Assembly (NCBI GenBank): GCA_013812995.1
Contig: JACCSL010000525.1
Span: forward strand, 1-5,297
Direction: 5' to 3'
DNA: 5,297 bases
Source: Ardenticatenales bacterium
GTDB taxonomy: Bacteria; Chloroflexota; Anaerolineae; Ardenticatenales; Ardenticatenaceae
The notes below the pieces were generated by a model, which was given only the letters and a program-made list of their open reading frames with translations, was not told where the DNA came from and made no database searches. The position numbers and the translations under genes were made by a program. The first letter of the stretch is position 1. Each line of letters opens with the position of its first letter. This document shows, one piece after another, positions 4,869 to 5,297 of the stretch.

Positions 4869-5297
4869 ATGAACGAGCGCGACCAATTAGAGCAGGCGAT
4901 CACGGCCCTGGAGGCCCAGCGCGCCATCCTCGGAGATGCTGTGGTGGACACCGCTTTGGGGCCGATGCGCGAAAAACTGACCGCGCTCCAGACCTCATCG
5001 GCTCCCACCGAACAGCGCAAGCAGGCCACGATCCTCTTTGCCGATCTGGTCGGTTTTACCTCAATGGCGGAGCGGATGGACCCGGAAGAGGTGCGCGCCA
5101 TTACCAATCGTTTCTTTCACCATGTGACCCCCGCGATCCGTCGCCACGGGGGGCGCATCGAGAAGTACATCGGGGATGCTATCATGGCGGTCTTTGGCAT
5201 TCCTACGTCCGATGAGCGTAACCCGGAACACGCCATTCGGGCCGCCCTGGAGATGCAGCAGGCGATGGACTCCCTCAACAGGGATCTGGAGCGGGAT
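4869..5297 (+). CDS. Class III adenylate/guanylate cyclase, N-terminal part (3' end cut by window)
   Basis: The frame is open from the ATG to the window edge, 143 codons with no stop. Residues 1-42 form a predicted amphipathic helix or short coiled coil (LEQAITALEAQRAILGD and onwards). The class III catalytic domain begins at about 51. The first metal-binding Asp is Asp59 in ILFADLVGFTSMAERM, and the second is Asp103 in EKYIGDAIMAVFG. Lys99, at the position of the substrate-specifying lysine before the GD step, argues for ATP, hence cAMP production; the second specificity residue lies beyond the window. HAIRAALEMQQAM (121-133) is the usual following helix. Proteins starting this way commonly continue into an AAA/NB-ARC-like ATPase and TPR repeats, but that part is not visible here. 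No membrane segment precedes the domain, so it is cytosolic. Confidence 0.93.
   Translation, partial: MNERDQLEQAITALEAQRAILGDAVVDTALGPMREKLTALQTSSAPTEQRKQATILFADLVGFTSMAERMDPEEVRAITNRFFHHVTPAIRRHGGRIEKYIGDAIMAVFGIPTSDERNPEHAIRAALEMQQAMDSLNRDLERD

Noticed and set aside
4802..5215. Plus-strand open frame of 137 codons overlapping the cyclase start
   Set aside because: It is out of frame with the cyclase, whose catalytic motifs are unmistakable, and has no sensible protein pattern of its own.

Overview
The window is GC-rich bacterial DNA with tightly packed genes. The gene content is a KaiC-type double RecA ATPase next to a stand-alone receiver, a CrtC/AttH-type secreted hydrolase, a multi-zinc-ribbon protein and a class III nucleotide cyclase with a short N-terminal helix. 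This combination is most reminiscent of Chloroflexota. That assignment is an inference from gene content only; there is no rRNA or other phylogenetic marker here.

Layout. Positions 1-3891 hold four plus-strand genes read as one probable operon. They are the 3' part of a KaiC-like ATPase (cut by the window edge), a CheY-like response regulator (12 bp downstream), a GNAT acetyltransferase (3 bp downstream) and a CrtC/AttH-family hydrolase (overlapping the GNAT gene by 11 bp). This operon converges on a minus-strand zinc-ribbon gene (3908-4543), with only 16 bp between the stop codons and a GC-rich hairpin there. The intergenic stretch 4544-4868 (325 bp) is not empty. It carries a good sigma70-type promoter and Shine-Dalgarno for the zinc-ribbon gene, a 154-bp nested palindromic element with 19-bp terminal inverted repeats (MITE-like), and a weaker promoter and Shine-Dalgarno for the rightward gene. 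From 4869 to the window end runs the 5' part of a class III adenylate/guanylate cyclase.

How the genes may work together. The KaiC-like ATPase and the receiver look like a signalling pair, but no histidine kinase is visible in the window. The ATPase has lost the circadian phosphorylation sites and part of its catalytic motifs, so it is not a clock KaiC in the strict sense. The acetyltransferase and hydrolase are translationally packed behind the pair and may be outputs or only co-transcribed passengers. The zinc-ribbon protein and the cyclase are divergently transcribed from either side of the palindromic element. No tRNA, rRNA, CRISPR array, phage gene or transposase was seen.
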